This document shows positions 57,165 to 64,000 of a stretch of 64,000 nucleotides of DNA, piece after piece. The stretch covers positions 52,246 through 116,245 of the forward strand of contig JAEWJM010000001.1 in the NCBI GenBank assembly GCA_023386585.1, read 5' to 3'. Every line of letters begins with the position of its first letter. Within the stretch, counting starts at the first letter, position 1. The DNA comes from Bacteroidota bacterium (GTDB lineage: Bacteria > Bacteroidota > Bacteroidia > Flavobacteriales > Flavobacteriaceae). The notes beneath the pieces were generated by a model that saw only the letters and a program-made list of their open reading frames with translations, was not told the DNA's origin and did not search any database. The position numbers were made by a program, and so were the translations under genes.

Positions 57165-59825
57165 GTGTTTAATAAATGTATAAAAATATTCCTGGGAATA
57201 TTAATTTTCGGGGGTATTTTTCAAGCCAAAGCCCAGGACAGGACTTTCGAACAAGGTACCAAATATATTTTAGCCGACGTCGACGTAACCGGCAAAATCA
57301 GCTTCAGCAAACAAACAGTCGTAACATTTACGGGTCTTCAAAAAGGGCAAACCATTACGGTTCCCGGTGAAGAGATCAGCAACGCCATCAAGAAACTTGG
57401 AAAACTCGGGCTTTTCAGCGATATTGACTTTTATGTAAACCGCGTCCAGGGCGACAGCATCTATCTTGACCTGAGCCTGAACGAACTCCCAAAACTTAGC
57501 GAGGTAAAAATCAACGGCGTCAATAAGACGAAACGCGAGGCGCTCATTAAGGACAATGCCTTGACCAAAGGAAAAATTGTCAATGAAAACCTTCTTACCA
57601 ATACAAAGAACTACATCGAGAACAAGTACCGCAAAGACGGGTTTTACAATGCGAAGGTGCGCATTACAACTACTCCGGATACTACAGCCGGCAACCAGGT
57701 TAAGATGTTGGTCAACATCGACAAGGGAAAGAAGATAAAAGTTCGCGATATCGTTTTTACCGGCAATGAGAAATTCTCTGACGCAAAGTTGCGCGGAGCG
57801 ATGAAAAACACCAAGGAACGAAATTTCCTTAGAGTTTGGAAGGCTTCCAAATTCATCAACGACAAATACAAGGAAGATCTTACGAAAATCATCGATAAGT
57901 ACAAGGAAAAAGGTTACCGCGACGCCCGAGTGGTATCGGATTCGGTAATTTTTGACAAAAAGAGAAACCTGCTGTCGCTTCACATCAATCTCGAGGAAGG
58001 TGACAAATACTACTTCGGAAACATTAAATTTCTTGGAAATACGGTGTATTCCGATGAAACACTTCAGCGGATGCTGGGCGTAAAAAAAGGCGATGTTTAT
58101 AATGGCGTATTGCTCGAAAAACGCATTGCCGACAAAACCAAGCCCGACGGTGAAGACATCACGAACCTTTATCAGAACAACGGCTACCTGTTTTCGAACA
58201 TCAACGCTGTTGAGGTCAGTACCGCAAACGACACGATCGATTTCGAAATTCGGATTACCGAAGGGCCAATTGCTTATTTCAATAAAATTACCGTGGTCGG
58301 CAACGACAAAACCAACGACGAAGTAATTTACCGCGAATTGCGTACAAGGCCGGGCGAAAAATATAGCAAGGAAGATTTGGTGCGCACGATCCGTGAGATC
58401 GGCCAAATGGGATTCTTTGATCCGGAAGCTATCGAGCCGAAGTTTAAAAACGTTGATGCTGCTGCGGGAACGGTTGATATCGAATACAATCTGGTCGAGA
58501 AAGGTTCAAGCCAGATCGAGCTTCAGGGCGGATACGGCGGAGGCGGATTCATTGGAACGCTCGGACTTTCGTTCAATAATTTCTCGATGCGGAACCTGTT
58601 TAACAAGGAAGCTTACAAACCGCTTCCGATGGGTGATGGCCAAAAAGTTTCGCTCAGGCTACAGGGAAGCTCGTATTTCCAGACTTACAGCATTTCGTTT
58701 ACCGAGCCTTGGCTTGGCGGAAGAAAGCCGGTGCAGTTCAGCACGTCGCTCTCTTACAGTAAGCAATATCTCAATAATTACAACACTAATGAAGTCGACC
58801 GCTCAAGGAGCTTCAACATCATTAGCGCATCGGTCGGACTTGCGAAAAACCTTCATACGCCGGATGATTATTTCGTATTTTCAAACGCGTTGAGTTTCCA
58901 GTATTACGATCTGCACAATTACAATACAGGTCTTTTTACCTTCGGAAACGGCTCTTCGAGGAACTTTGCCTATACAATCGGATTGAGCAGGAATAATAAG
59001 GGAACGAACCCGATATTCCCAATGTACGGCTCCGAGTTTACCGTGACGGCAAAATTGACCCCGCCTTATTCGCTCTTCAATAAAGTCGATTACGCCGATC
59101 TTGCAAACCAGCGTGAATACAAACTAACCAATACGGGCACTGGTTATTTTGATGCCAACAATCACTGGGTCGCCCCGGGCGATTTGATCGATGCGCCAAA
59201 CGGAAACTATATCGCCCCCGAAAATTACCAGGATGCCGCAGTCAACCAGTCGATGGTCGATCAGAAGCGATTCAACTGGCTGGAGTACTATAAAATTAAG
59301 TTCAAAGCCGATTGGTATACAAAAATTTATGGTAAATTGGTCCTGCGTTCAATGGGTGAATTCGGTTTTCTTGGAGCATACAACCAAGACCGCGGGCTGG
59401 TTCCTTTCGAAAGGTTCTACCTTGGCGGTGATGGATTGGCGAATTTTGCGCTTGACGGACGGGAAGTAATCGGACTTCGAGGTTATCCGAACCAATCGTT
59501 GACTCCGTACGATGCGAAAGGAGCACAAAATGGTGCGGCAGTGTACAATAAATTCTCATTGGAATTGCGTTATCCGTTGACATTGAAACAACAAGCGTCA
59601 ATTTACGCACTGACATTTGCCGAAGGCGGAGCTGCATACGATTCGTTTAAGCAATACAATCCGTTTGTCCTTCAACGTTCGGCCGGATTTGGATTGCGGG
59701 TTTTCATGCCTGCGTTCGGACTTTTGGGAATTGATTTCGGTTACGGATTCGATCCGCTGCCAATCCCAGGAATGGTGAAGCCGAATGGTTGGGAAACGCA
59801 CTTTATCATCGGACAGCAATTCTAA
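57165..59825 (+). CDS. bamA: outer-membrane protein assembly factor BamA
   Basis: The 886-residue central component of the BAM complex, which folds barrels into the outer membrane. After a signal peptide (…FNKCIKIFLGILIFGGIFQAKAQ), five POTRA domains can be read (about 30-420), followed by a 16-stranded barrel with RLQGSSYFQTYSISFTEPWLGG and GLRGYPNQSLTPYD (the VRGF/Y motif of Omp85 proteins) and a C-terminal phenylalanine. The start is unusual: no ATG fits. GTG at 57165 gives the neatest signal peptide; TTG at 57129 or GTG at 57141 would overlap uppS and are alternatives. Confidence 0.94.
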   Translation: MFNKCIKIFLGILIFGGIFQAKAQDRTFEQGTKYILADVDVTGKISFSKQTVVTFTGLQKGQTITVPGEEISNAIKKLGKLGLFSDIDFYVNRVQGDSIYLDLSLNELPKLSEVKINGVNKTKREALIKDNALTKGKIVNENLLTNTKNYIENKYRKDGFYNAKVRITTTPDTTAGNQVKMLVNIDKGKKIKVRDIVFTGNEKFSDAKLRGAMKNTKERNFLRVWKASKFINDKYKEDLTKIIDKYKEKGYRDARVVSDSVIFDKKRNLLSLHINLEEGDKYYFGNIKFLGNTVYSDETLQRMLGVKKGDVYNGVLLEKRIADKTKPDGEDITNLYQNNGYLFSNINAVEVSTANDTIDFEIRITEGPIAYFNKITVVGNDKTNDEVIYRELRTRPGEKYSKEDLVRTIREIGQMGFFDPEAIEPKFKNVDAAAGTVDIEYNLVEKGSSQIELQGGYGGGGFIGTLGLSFNNFSMRNLFNKEAYKPLPMGDGQKVSLRLQGSSYFQTYSISFTEPWLGGRKPVQFSTSLSYSKQYLNNYNTNEVDRSRSFNIISASVGLAKNLHTPDDYFVFSNALSFQYYDLHNYNTGLFTFGNGSSRNFAYTIGLSRNNKGTNPIFPMYGSEFTVTAKLTPPYSLFNKVDYADLANQREYKLTNTGTGYFDANNHWVAPGDLIDAPNGNYIAPENYQDAAVNQSMVDQKRFNWLEYYKIKFKADWYTKIYGKLVLRSMGEFGFLGAYNQDRGLVPFERFYLGGDGLANFALDGREVIGLRGYPNQSLTPYDAKGAQNGAAVYNKFSLELRYPLTLKQQASIYALTFAEGGAAYDSFKQYNPFVLQRSAGFGLRVFMPAFGLLGIDFGYGFDPLPIPGMVKPNGWETHFIIGQQF

Positions 59826-59862
59826 TATTAGTGGCATGATATTTTCTAAAGCGAATTCGAAT

Positions 59863-60864
59863 ATGAAAAGACTTCTATTATTCCTGCTTTTTGCCGCATC
59901 CTTTGCAGCAAATGCCCAGAGCAGAGGCGTCAAGATCGGATACATCGATATGGAGTACATCCTTCAGAATGTTCCCGATTATACCGAAGCCAAAAATCAG
60001 CTCGAGCAAAAAGCCCAGAAATGGAAGCAGGAAATCGAAACCAAAAAGAATGACATCAATAAGCTTAAAGATGCGCTCAAAACCGAACGCGTCCTGTTGA
60101 CAAAAGAACTTATTGACGAACGGGAAGAGGAAATCCGTTTCCAGGAAACCGAACTTTCCGATTACCAACAAAAAAGGTTTGGTCCAACCGGCGACCTGAT
60201 GATTCAGAAAGCTGTCCTTGTTAAGCCAATCCAGGATCAGGTCTTTACAGCGGCGCAGGATATTGCGGAAGCCAAGAAATATGATTTTATTTTCGACAAA
60301 TCGAGCGACATGACAATGTTGTTTGCTGCCAAGCGATTCGATATCAGCGACCAGGTAGTCCGGGCAATTACCCGCGCATCGAAACGCGATCAGATGACCA
60401 AGAAGCAACTTAAAGAGGAAGAAGCAAAGGAAGCACGTGAAGAGTTGGGCGAAGACAACCCGGCTATGGCCGAACGTCAAAAAGTGCTTGATGAGAAAAA
60501 ACAGGCACGTGAAAAATTGATTGCCGATCGTAAAGCGGCAAATGAGGAAAAGAAAAGGCTGGCTGAAGAAAAGCGCAAGCAATTGGCTGCCGAAAAAGAA
60601 GCAAAACGCAATGGCACCGCTGTTCCGGCGCCGGCGACACCGTCAGATGATAAACCGTCGACCGATAAAACTACAAGTGAAGACAATAAAACAGCGACCG
60701 ATTCTACAGTCGTAGATCCTAAAAAGGCCGCTGCCGACGCAAAAGCAAAAGAACGCGAAGATCGTAAGAAGGCGCTTGAAGAACGCAAGGCTAAAATACT
60801 AGCCGATCGCGAAGCGGCGAAGAAAGCGAAAGAAGAAAAGAACGAAGACAAGAAACAAGAATAA
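59863..60864 (+). CDS. OmpH/Skp-family periplasmic chaperone with long charged C-terminus
   Basis: A 333-residue OmpH-family protein. Signal peptide MKRLLLFLLFAASFAANAQ; the Skp-like core (GVKIGYIDMEYILQNVPDYTEAKNQLEQKAQKWKQEI ... coiled coil ... AAQDIAEAKKYDFIFDKS) spans about 22-185. Then ~150 residues are extremely rich in Lys, Glu and Ala, broken by a Pro/Thr/Asp-rich segment. Skp trimers chaperone outer-membrane proteins. The C-terminal extension is much longer than in Skp and resembles a second charged coiled coil. It follows bamA after 37 nt and is followed by a second, shorter ompH gene. Confidence 0.9.
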   Translation: MKRLLLFLLFAASFAANAQSRGVKIGYIDMEYILQNVPDYTEAKNQLEQKAQKWKQEIETKKNDINKLKDALKTERVLLTKELIDEREEEIRFQETELSDYQQKRFGPTGDLMIQKAVLVKPIQDQVFTAAQDIAEAKKYDFIFDKSSDMTMLFAAKRFDISDQVVRAITRASKRDQMTKKQLKEEEAKEAREELGEDNPAMAERQKVLDEKKQAREKLIADRKAANEEKKRLAEEKRKQLAAEKEAKRNGTAVPAPATPSDDKPSTDKTTSEDNKTATDSTVVDPKKAAADAKAKEREDRKKALEERKAKILADREAAKKAKEEKNEDKKQE

Positions 60865-60884
60865 ATACTTAATTAATTTTTAAA

Positions 60885-61388
60885 ATGATGAAACAACTGA
60901 AAACTTTATTAATAGCTGCCGTACTATTTGCTGGCACAACCCAATCTTTGATGGCACAGGCCAAAACGGCTCATGTAGACGTTAACGAGATCATGGGCAA
61001 AATGCCTGCAATGCTCGATGCACAGAAACAACTTGAAAAATTGAGCGGCACCTATGATACAGATTATAAAACAATGGTTGACGAGTACCAGACAAAAATC
61101 AAGAAATACGAGCAGGAAGCAACCACTGTGACTGATAAAGTGAATGAAGAGCGTTCAAAAGAAGTTCAGGACATGCAAAAACGAATCGTCGATTTCCGCG
61201 ATAATGCACAAAAAGAGCTGCAGAAAAAAGAACAAGACCTGACCAAGCCGATCATTGAAAGAGTTCGCGCTTCGATACAAAAGGTTGGAAAAGCGAAAGG
61301 TTATCAATACGTGCTAAACGCCTCAGATCTTCTTCTTGCTGAAGGCCCCGATTTGACTGCTGATGTTAAAAAAGACCTCGGGTTTTAA
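60885..61388 (+). CDS. OmpH/Skp-family periplasmic chaperone (short)
   Basis: A 167-residue OmpH-family protein of normal Skp length. Signal peptide MMKQLKTLLIAAVLFAGTTQSLMAQ, then KTAHVDVNEIMGKMPAMLDAQKQLEKL, two long helices and the closing VRASIQKVGKAKGYQYVLNASDLLLAEGPDLTADV. The start could also be the second Met (60888). It is a paralogue of the longer protein just upstream; paired ompH genes after bamA are common in Bacteroidetes. A strong terminator follows. Confidence 0.94.
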   Translation: MMKQLKTLLIAAVLFAGTTQSLMAQAKTAHVDVNEIMGKMPAMLDAQKQLEKLSGTYDTDYKTMVDEYQTKIKKYEQEATTVTDKVNEERSKEVQDMQKRIVDFRDNAQKELQKKEQDLTKPIIERVRASIQKVGKAKGYQYVLNASDLLLAEGPDLTADVKKDLGF

Positions 61389-61408
61389 TACCGAACATAA
61401 CTAATGAG

Positions 61409-61439
61409 AAACCGCCCAATTATCCGGGCGGTTTTTTTT
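61409..61439 (+). terminator. intrinsic terminator of the bamA-ompH cluster
   Basis: 9-bp stem AAACCGCCC/GGGCGGTTT with an 8-nt loop and T-run. The T-run runs straight into the -7 box of murI (61439-61446). Confidence 0.88.
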
Positions 61440-61446
61440 ATTTTTG
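61439..61446 (+). promoter_or_regulatory. -7 box placed for a leaderless murI transcript
   Basis: TATTTTTG ends 3 nt before the ATG at 61450. It overlaps the end of the preceding terminator T-run and an in-frame TTG at 61444, which is thus unlikely as start. Confidence 0.5.
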
Positions 61447-61449
61447 GAT

Positions 61450-62226
61450 ATGCATAACAACAATCCGATTGGCTTATTTGATTCGGGAATTGGCGGTACA
61501 TCGATCTGGAAAGAAATCCATCAGCTGTTACCCGCGGAAGATACCATTTATCTCGCCGACAGTAAAAATGCACCCTACGGCGAAAAATCTAAGGAAGCCA
61601 TAATAGCACTTTCCAAAAAGAACACTGAATTTTTACTCGAGCAAAATTGCAAAATCATCGTGGTTGCGTGCAATACTGCAACTACGAATGCGATCCGCGA
61701 GCTACGTGCTTCTTATGACGTACCGTTTATCGGAATTGAGCCGGCGATAAAACCTGCCGCCTGGCAATCAAGAACGCATATTATAGGGATTCTCGCCACA
61801 AAAGGCACCTTGAGCAGTGAACTGTTCAATAAAGCGATAGAGTTTCATCAGGATACGAAAATCGTCGAACAAGTGGGCCACGGACTCGTTCAGCTTATCG
61901 AAGAAGGAAGAATTGATTCCCCTGAAATGGATGGATTGCTTAAGCAGTATCTGCAACCGATGATTGACCAAAATATCGATTACCTGGTATTGGGCTGCAG
62001 CCATTATCCATACCTGATTCCGAAAATCAAGAAATTGTTGCCAAACCATATTAGCATTATCGATTCGGGTGAAGCAGTCGCAAGGCAAACTAAAAATGTA
62101 CTTGCAGGAATGTCGGCGTTCTCAAATCATAAACTTGGAACCGGCATCTTTTTCACCAATTCCGATCCGAAAGTGCTAGAGGATATTTTAAACCACGAAT
62201 TTGTAGTGGAACAGCGCGATTTCTGA
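61450..62226 (+). CDS. murI: glutamate racemase
   Basis: Makes D-glutamate for peptidoglycan. The 258-residue cofactor-independent racemase has NPIGLFDSGIGGTSIW with Asp11, the first catalytic Cys74 in VVACNTATTNAI, and the second, Cys183, with His185 in LGCSHYPYL. Motif spacing is normal. Its -7 box ends 3 nt upstream of the ATG, implying an mRNA with no leader. The stop codon abuts the stop of the convergent gamma carbonic anhydrase gene without a spacer. Confidence 0.96.
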   Translation: MHNNNPIGLFDSGIGGTSIWKEIHQLLPAEDTIYLADSKNAPYGEKSKEAIIALSKKNTEFLLEQNCKIIVVACNTATTNAIRELRASYDVPFIGIEPAIKPAAWQSRTHIIGILATKGTLSSELFNKAIEFHQDTKIVEQVGHGLVQLIEEGRIDSPEMDGLLKQYLQPMIDQNIDYLVLGCSHYPYLIPKIKKLLPNHISIIDSGEAVARQTKNVLAGMSAFSNHKLGTGIFFTNSDPKVLEDILNHEFVVEQRDF

Positions 62227-62736
62227 CTACTTCATCCAACTGGAATACATGACGTAATTGGTCGAGATCCGCTCGATTTCACCTGCAAAATCAGACTCAT
62301 TCAAGTCTTTCACCTTTTTCGCGGGCACACCGGCATATATGGAGCCCGATTCAACAATCGTGTTCTGTGTGACAACTGCTCCGGCAGCGATAATGGAATT
62401 ACTACGGATGACGCAATTATCCATAACGATTGCTCCCATTCCAATAAGTACATTATCTTCAATAGTGCAGCCGTGAACGATTGCATTATGACCAATTGAA
62501 ACATTATTCCCAATAATCGTTGGATGCTTTTGATACGTACAGTGAATGATTGCACCGTCTTGTATGTTGACTTTGTTGCCAATTTCTATAAAATGAACAT
62601 CCCCGCGGATTACCGTATTGAACCAAACGCTACATTGCTCACCAAAGGTTACTTCGCCAACAACAGTAGCATTCTCGGCAACATAGCAGGATAATGGAAT
62701 TTGTGGCGATTTGCCATTAACAGATTTTATCAGCAT
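62227..62736 (-). CDS. gamma carbonic anhydrase family protein
   Basis: A 169-residue left-handed beta-helix protein built of hexapeptide repeats. The three predicted metal-binding histidines are His65 (AIIHCTY), His83 (SIGHNAI) and His88 (IVHGCTI), with the usual spacing. The RGDVHFIEIGNKVNIQDGA and VYAGVPAKKVKDL-type blocks (here IYAGVPAKKVKDL) are also present. Many family members have not been shown to hydrate CO2, so a related trimeric function is possible. A terminator for the upstream PorP/SprF gene lies 9 nt before its ATG. Confidence 0.93.
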   Translation of the reverse strand: MLIKSVNGKSPQIPLSCYVAENATVVGEVTFGEQCSVWFNTVIRGDVHFIEIGNKVNIQDGAIIHCTYQKHPTIIGNNVSIGHNAIVHGCTIEDNVLIGMGAIVMDNCVIRSNSIIAAGAVVTQNTIVESGSIYAGVPAKKVKDLNESDFAGEIERISTNYVMYSSWMK

Positions 62737-62765
62737 AATAAAAAAGGTCCCATAAAGGGACCTGT
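62737..62765 (-). terminator. intrinsic terminator after the PorP/SprF gene
   Basis: Minus strand: 7-bp stem AGGTCCC/GGGACCT with a TTTAT loop followed by six T residues. Confidence 0.85.
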
Positions 62766-62766
62766 A

Positions 62767-63765
62767 TTAGTTAATTGCAGGACAATTACATTCGTATTTC
62801 TCGGCTTTGCAGAATAGGTTGATACCAAGTGTGATCTGGTGAAAGCCACCATTGTCAAATTTGATATTTCCAAGCAATGCGCTATAGGTATAAGCTACAA
62901 GAAAATTGCGATAGTTGAAACCTACGAGTGGCGTAATGTACTGCAGCTTCTGATCCTGGACGCTATTGCCATCTACATATTGAGCGCCATCCAGGCTGCG
63001 GCGGTACGAAACTCCACCCCAAAGTCGGCCGAAATCAAGTTCTTTGTAAACTTTCAAGTTCAGGTCGATTGATTTTTCTTTCGTTTGGCTAACCGCTTGA
63101 AACATAATCGATGGTTCCCATGTTAAAGTTTCCTTGTCTCCAAAGTTGTAGCCGAGGCTGAACAAGAATTTGCGCAGGTTATCGCTTTCTATTTCCGAAT
63201 AAAGTTCGCGTTTGTTGGCCAGTGCATTTTTCACAACGAAATGTGCATAAAAATCGAGGTAGTTATATGACGCACCGATATCGACGTTGAAATAAGAATC
63301 TTTCTGAACGATGGTACCATCGACGTTCGGATCGTAGTCACCTGAATTGATAAAGTCAGTTTCATCCAGCAAGCTCTGAACAAATCCGGCGCTAATACCA
63401 AACGATAATTGATTCAGGTCAATCTCATCACGCGAAAACATAATATGGTGCGCATAAGTAAGCTTCACTCCTTTTTGTGAATGATAGCCGTTCCTGTCAT
63501 TAAACACGATAATTCCCGCACCGGAACGCTCACCTAAGCTACCGTTAAAGCTTAATGTTTGCAGACTTGGCGCATCTTCCTGTCCGAACCATTGTTGTCG
63601 AGCGGTGAGTCGGACCTTGGCACAATTTGCCGCGCCGGCCATCGATGGATATAATAAGTAGTAATTATCTGTCAGGTAATCGGAATAGACGGCGATTCCT
63701 TCCTGCGAAAATGAAAATTGAGATAGCAATAAAAGTAAAAGTAGATACCTTTTTTTAAGATTCAT
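62767..63765 (-). CDS. PorP/SprF family type IX secretion system membrane protein
   Basis: A 332-residue outer-membrane protein. Signal peptide MNLKKRYLLLLLLLSQFSFSQ, then the family opening SDYLTDNYYLLYPSMAGAANCAKVRLTARQQWFGQEDAPSLQTLSFNG, beta-strands such as GVKLTYAHHIMF and LSFGISAGFVQS, and the C-terminal GVSYRRSLDG...GFNYRNFLVAYTYSALLGNI...HQITLGINLF. In F. johnsoniae SprF is needed for surface delivery of the adhesin SprB. PorP/SprF proteins partner with type B-sorted cargo, and here the gene lies 5 nt after such a gene. Confidence 0.93.
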   Translation of the reverse strand: MNLKKRYLLLLLLLSQFSFSQEGIAVYSDYLTDNYYLLYPSMAGAANCAKVRLTARQQWFGQEDAPSLQTLSFNGSLGERSGAGIIVFNDRNGYHSQKGVKLTYAHHIMFSRDEIDLNQLSFGISAGFVQSLLDETDFINSGDYDPNVDGTIVQKDSYFNVDIGASYNYLDFYAHFVVKNALANKRELYSEIESDNLRKFLFSLGYNFGDKETLTWEPSIMFQAVSQTKEKSIDLNLKVYKELDFGRLWGGVSYRRSLDGAQYVDGNSVQDQKLQYITPLVGFNYRNFLVAYTYSALLGNIKFDNGGFHQITLGINLFCKAEKYECNCPAIN

Positions 63766-63770
63766 GGGGG

Positions 63771-64000
63771 TTAACGTTTTAATGAGAAATGCGCTTTAAA
63801 TTCCTTATTTGCCCCTGCCTCTGCGTAGAATACCGTGAACCAGTAATCAGTGGAAGGCATTGGCTGGCCGTTGTATGTTCCATCCCATCCCAGGCCTGCC
63901 GGAGAGATCTGCTTGAGGAGTTTTCCATACCGGTCAAATATAAAGATTTTTGCGGTATTATCAAGCCCCCAGATATTCCAGGTATCGTGCACCCCATCGC
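63771..64000 (-). CDS. T9SS type B sorting domain protein (partial, 5' end outside window)
   Basis: Only the last 75 residues are visible. They form the gliding-motility-associated C-terminal (type B) sorting domain: DGVHDTWNIWGLDN at the window edge, IFDRYGKLLKQISPAGLGWDGTYNGQPMPSTDYWFTVFY and the final FKAHFSLKR. These features (NDGVNDxW, FDRYGK, WDGTYNGxxxPSxDYWF) are diagnostic. The full protein is usually a large surface adhesin or enzyme. Downstream, after 5 nt, is its likely helper, the PorP/SprF gene. Confidence 0.9.
   Translation of the reverse strand, partial: DGVHDTWNIWGLDNTAKIFIFDRYGKLLKQISPAGLGWDGTYNGQPMPSTDYWFTVFYAEAGANKEFKAHFSLKR

Noticed and set aside
60477..60851. 124-codon Ser/Phe/Ala-rich frame on the minus strand
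   Set aside because: Shadow of the Lys/Glu/Ala-rich tail of the long OmpH paralogue.

Overview
The window looks like chromosomal DNA from a Flavobacteriaceae bacterium (Flavobacterium-like). The evidence is internal. Many genes have -7 boxes fitting TAnnTTTG, often with an upstream TTG at 17-20 nt spacing, which is the Bacteroidetes/Flavobacterium promoter. Type IX secretion system (T9SS) sorting domains, a T9SS plug protein, a PorP/SprF protein, an S46 dipeptidyl-peptidase, DUF6089 and DUF5916 proteins and a folK-deoxynucleoside kinase fusion are all typical of the phylum. By eye the DNA is more GC-rich than most Flavobacterium, and third codon positions are often C or G. No prophage, insertion sequence, CRISPR array or rRNA is visible. 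Gene density is very high and no gene-free stretch exceeds 300 bp.

Layout. 1-4.3 kb: end of a CarboxypepD_reg-like gene, peptidase E, tRNA-Gly(TCC), a GNAT acetyltransferase and two convergent, overlapping L,D-transpeptidase genes. 4.5-12 kb: DUF5916 outer-membrane protein, gpmI, map, a methyltransferase, T9SS plug protein, apaG. 11.9-17.7 kb (minus): the four-gene ligase-associated DNA repair cluster (MBL exonuclease, ATP-dependent ligase, Lhr-type helicase, PdeM nuclease). 17.9-26 kb: pruA, two T9SS cargo proteins (one a predicted secreted alpha/beta hydrolase), rsmG, a fatty-acid desaturase, an aspartate-type aminotransferase, a YceI protein. 26.3-33.1 kb: fabD, galE, a sugar aminotransferase, waaA, DPP11. 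33.2-40.8 kb: a small lipoprotein, tRNA-Leu(TAA) and tRNA-Gly(GCC), mutS, a DUF1573 protein, a TrmH-family methyltransferase, the folK-dNK fusion, sppA. 40.9-49.9 kb: AsmA-like protein, DUF2797, GH3-family protein, a 44-aa lipoprotein, the tig-clpP-clpX set, a holin-like membrane protein. 50-53 kb: two more T9SS cargo proteins and a hydrolase. 53.3-62.7 kb: pdxJ, then the envelope cluster CBS/ACT-nadK-DUF6089-uppS-bamA-ompH-ompH-murI, and a gamma carbonic anhydrase. 62.8-64 kb: PorP/SprF directly downstream of a truncated T9SS type B sorted protein.

How the genes work together. Much of the window serves the cell envelope: undecaprenyl-PP synthesis (uppS), outer-membrane protein insertion (bamA, two Skp/OmpH chaperones), LPS core (waaA, galE), peptidoglycan (murI, two L,D-transpeptidases), SppA and T9SS export. 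A second theme is genome maintenance (mutS and the ligase cluster), and a third is proteostasis (tig, clpP, clpX, map).

No wholly new system is obvious. The observations most worth a second look are three genes whose -7 box ends 3-4 nt before the ATG (candidate leaderless mRNAs), a degenerate family of intergenic repeats with four copies here, five convergent gene pairs with no spacer, and small lipoprotein genes that are easily missed.
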